A DNA stretch of 6,834 bases. Source: Erysipelotrichia bacterium. Its GTDB lineage: Bacteria > Bacillota_I > Bacilli_A > Erysipelotrichales > Erysipelotrichaceae. The notes under the pieces are model-generated. The model saw only the letters and a program-made list of their open reading frames with translations, ran no database searches and was not told the origin of the DNA. The translations under genes and the position numbers were made by a program. Of this stretch, positions 6,709 to 6,834 are shown one piece after another (position 1 is the stretch's first letter; the number at the start of each line of letters is the position of its first letter). The stretch is from NCBI GenBank assembly GCA_009916335.1, contig SAAR01000185.1:1-6834 (forward strand). Direction: 5' to 3'.

Positions 6709-6834
6709 ATGACAGAAATGCCGTTAGTATCAGTAATAATCCCAGTCTATAATGTTGAAGATTATATAGAGGCGTGTGTCACATCGGTGCAAAAGCAAAC
6801 ACTAAAAGATATTGAGATTATTTGCATTAATGAT
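6709..6834 (+). CDS. Family 2 glycosyltransferase, 3'-truncated by the window edge
   Basis: Only the first 42 codons are present, open to the last base. ATG 6709 has AAGAGG at 6697-6702, six bases upstream, and starts 12 bases after the previous stop. The translation contains LVSVIIPVYNVEDYIEACV followed by SVQKQTLKDIEIICIND, the standard N-terminal nucleotide-binding strand and first aspartate region of GT-A family 2 enzymes. The final IND aligns with the D of the usual DGS/DDS motif, so the missing part should begin with Gly-Ser or a near equivalent. It would add another sugar to the same repeat unit. Nothing can be said about donor, linkage or length. Confidence 0.88.
   Translation, partial: MTEMPLVSVIIPVYNVEDYIEACVTSVQKQTLKDIEIICIND

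Overview
The window is an internal slice of a Gram-positive Wzx/Wzy-dependent surface-polysaccharide locus, almost certainly a capsule (cps) cluster. Low GC, AAGGAG-type ribosome sites, tightly packed same-strand genes and the protein families point to a streptococcus. Streptococcus suis or a close relative is my best guess, but that is inference from family resemblance and gene order, not a database match. Every supported gene is on the + strand. Genes overlap or are separated by 28 bases or less, so the window reads as part of one long operon. No promoter, terminator, RNA gene, insertion sequence or CRISPR array is visible, and both ends of the window cut through genes.

Layout: (1) 1-706 is the C-terminal part of a DegT/DnrJ/EryC1/StrS PLP aminotransferase, which probably makes a 4-amino-4,6-dideoxy nucleotide sugar. 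(2) 703-1731 is a family 2 glycosyltransferase of the ExoA-like type with a membrane-embedded C-terminus. (3) 1724-2575 is a LicD-family phosphotransferase. (4) 2604-3992 is the Wzy repeat-unit polymerase, starting at TTG. (5) 4005-5513 is the Wzx flippase. (6) 5524-6696 is a CDP-glycerol glycerophosphotransferase-like protein (TagB/TagF catalytic domain). (7) 6709 to the window end is the first 42 codons of a second family 2 glycosyltransferase.

Working model: the aminotransferase supplies an unusual amino sugar. The glycosyltransferases build the lipid-linked repeat unit on the cytoplasmic face. LicD and the TagB/F-like enzyme add one or two phosphodiester-linked substituents (candidates are glycerol-phosphate, phosphocholine or ribitol-phosphate). 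Wzx flips the unit and Wzy polymerises it outside. This is a known class of system. The possible novelty is the serotype-specific combination, mainly two phospho-transferase families flanking the wzy-wzx pair. Smaller points worth checking are an A10 run inside licD that could act as an on/off slippage site, a clear drop in GC after the aminotransferase, and an in-frame 12-base tandem duplication in the first glycosyltransferase.
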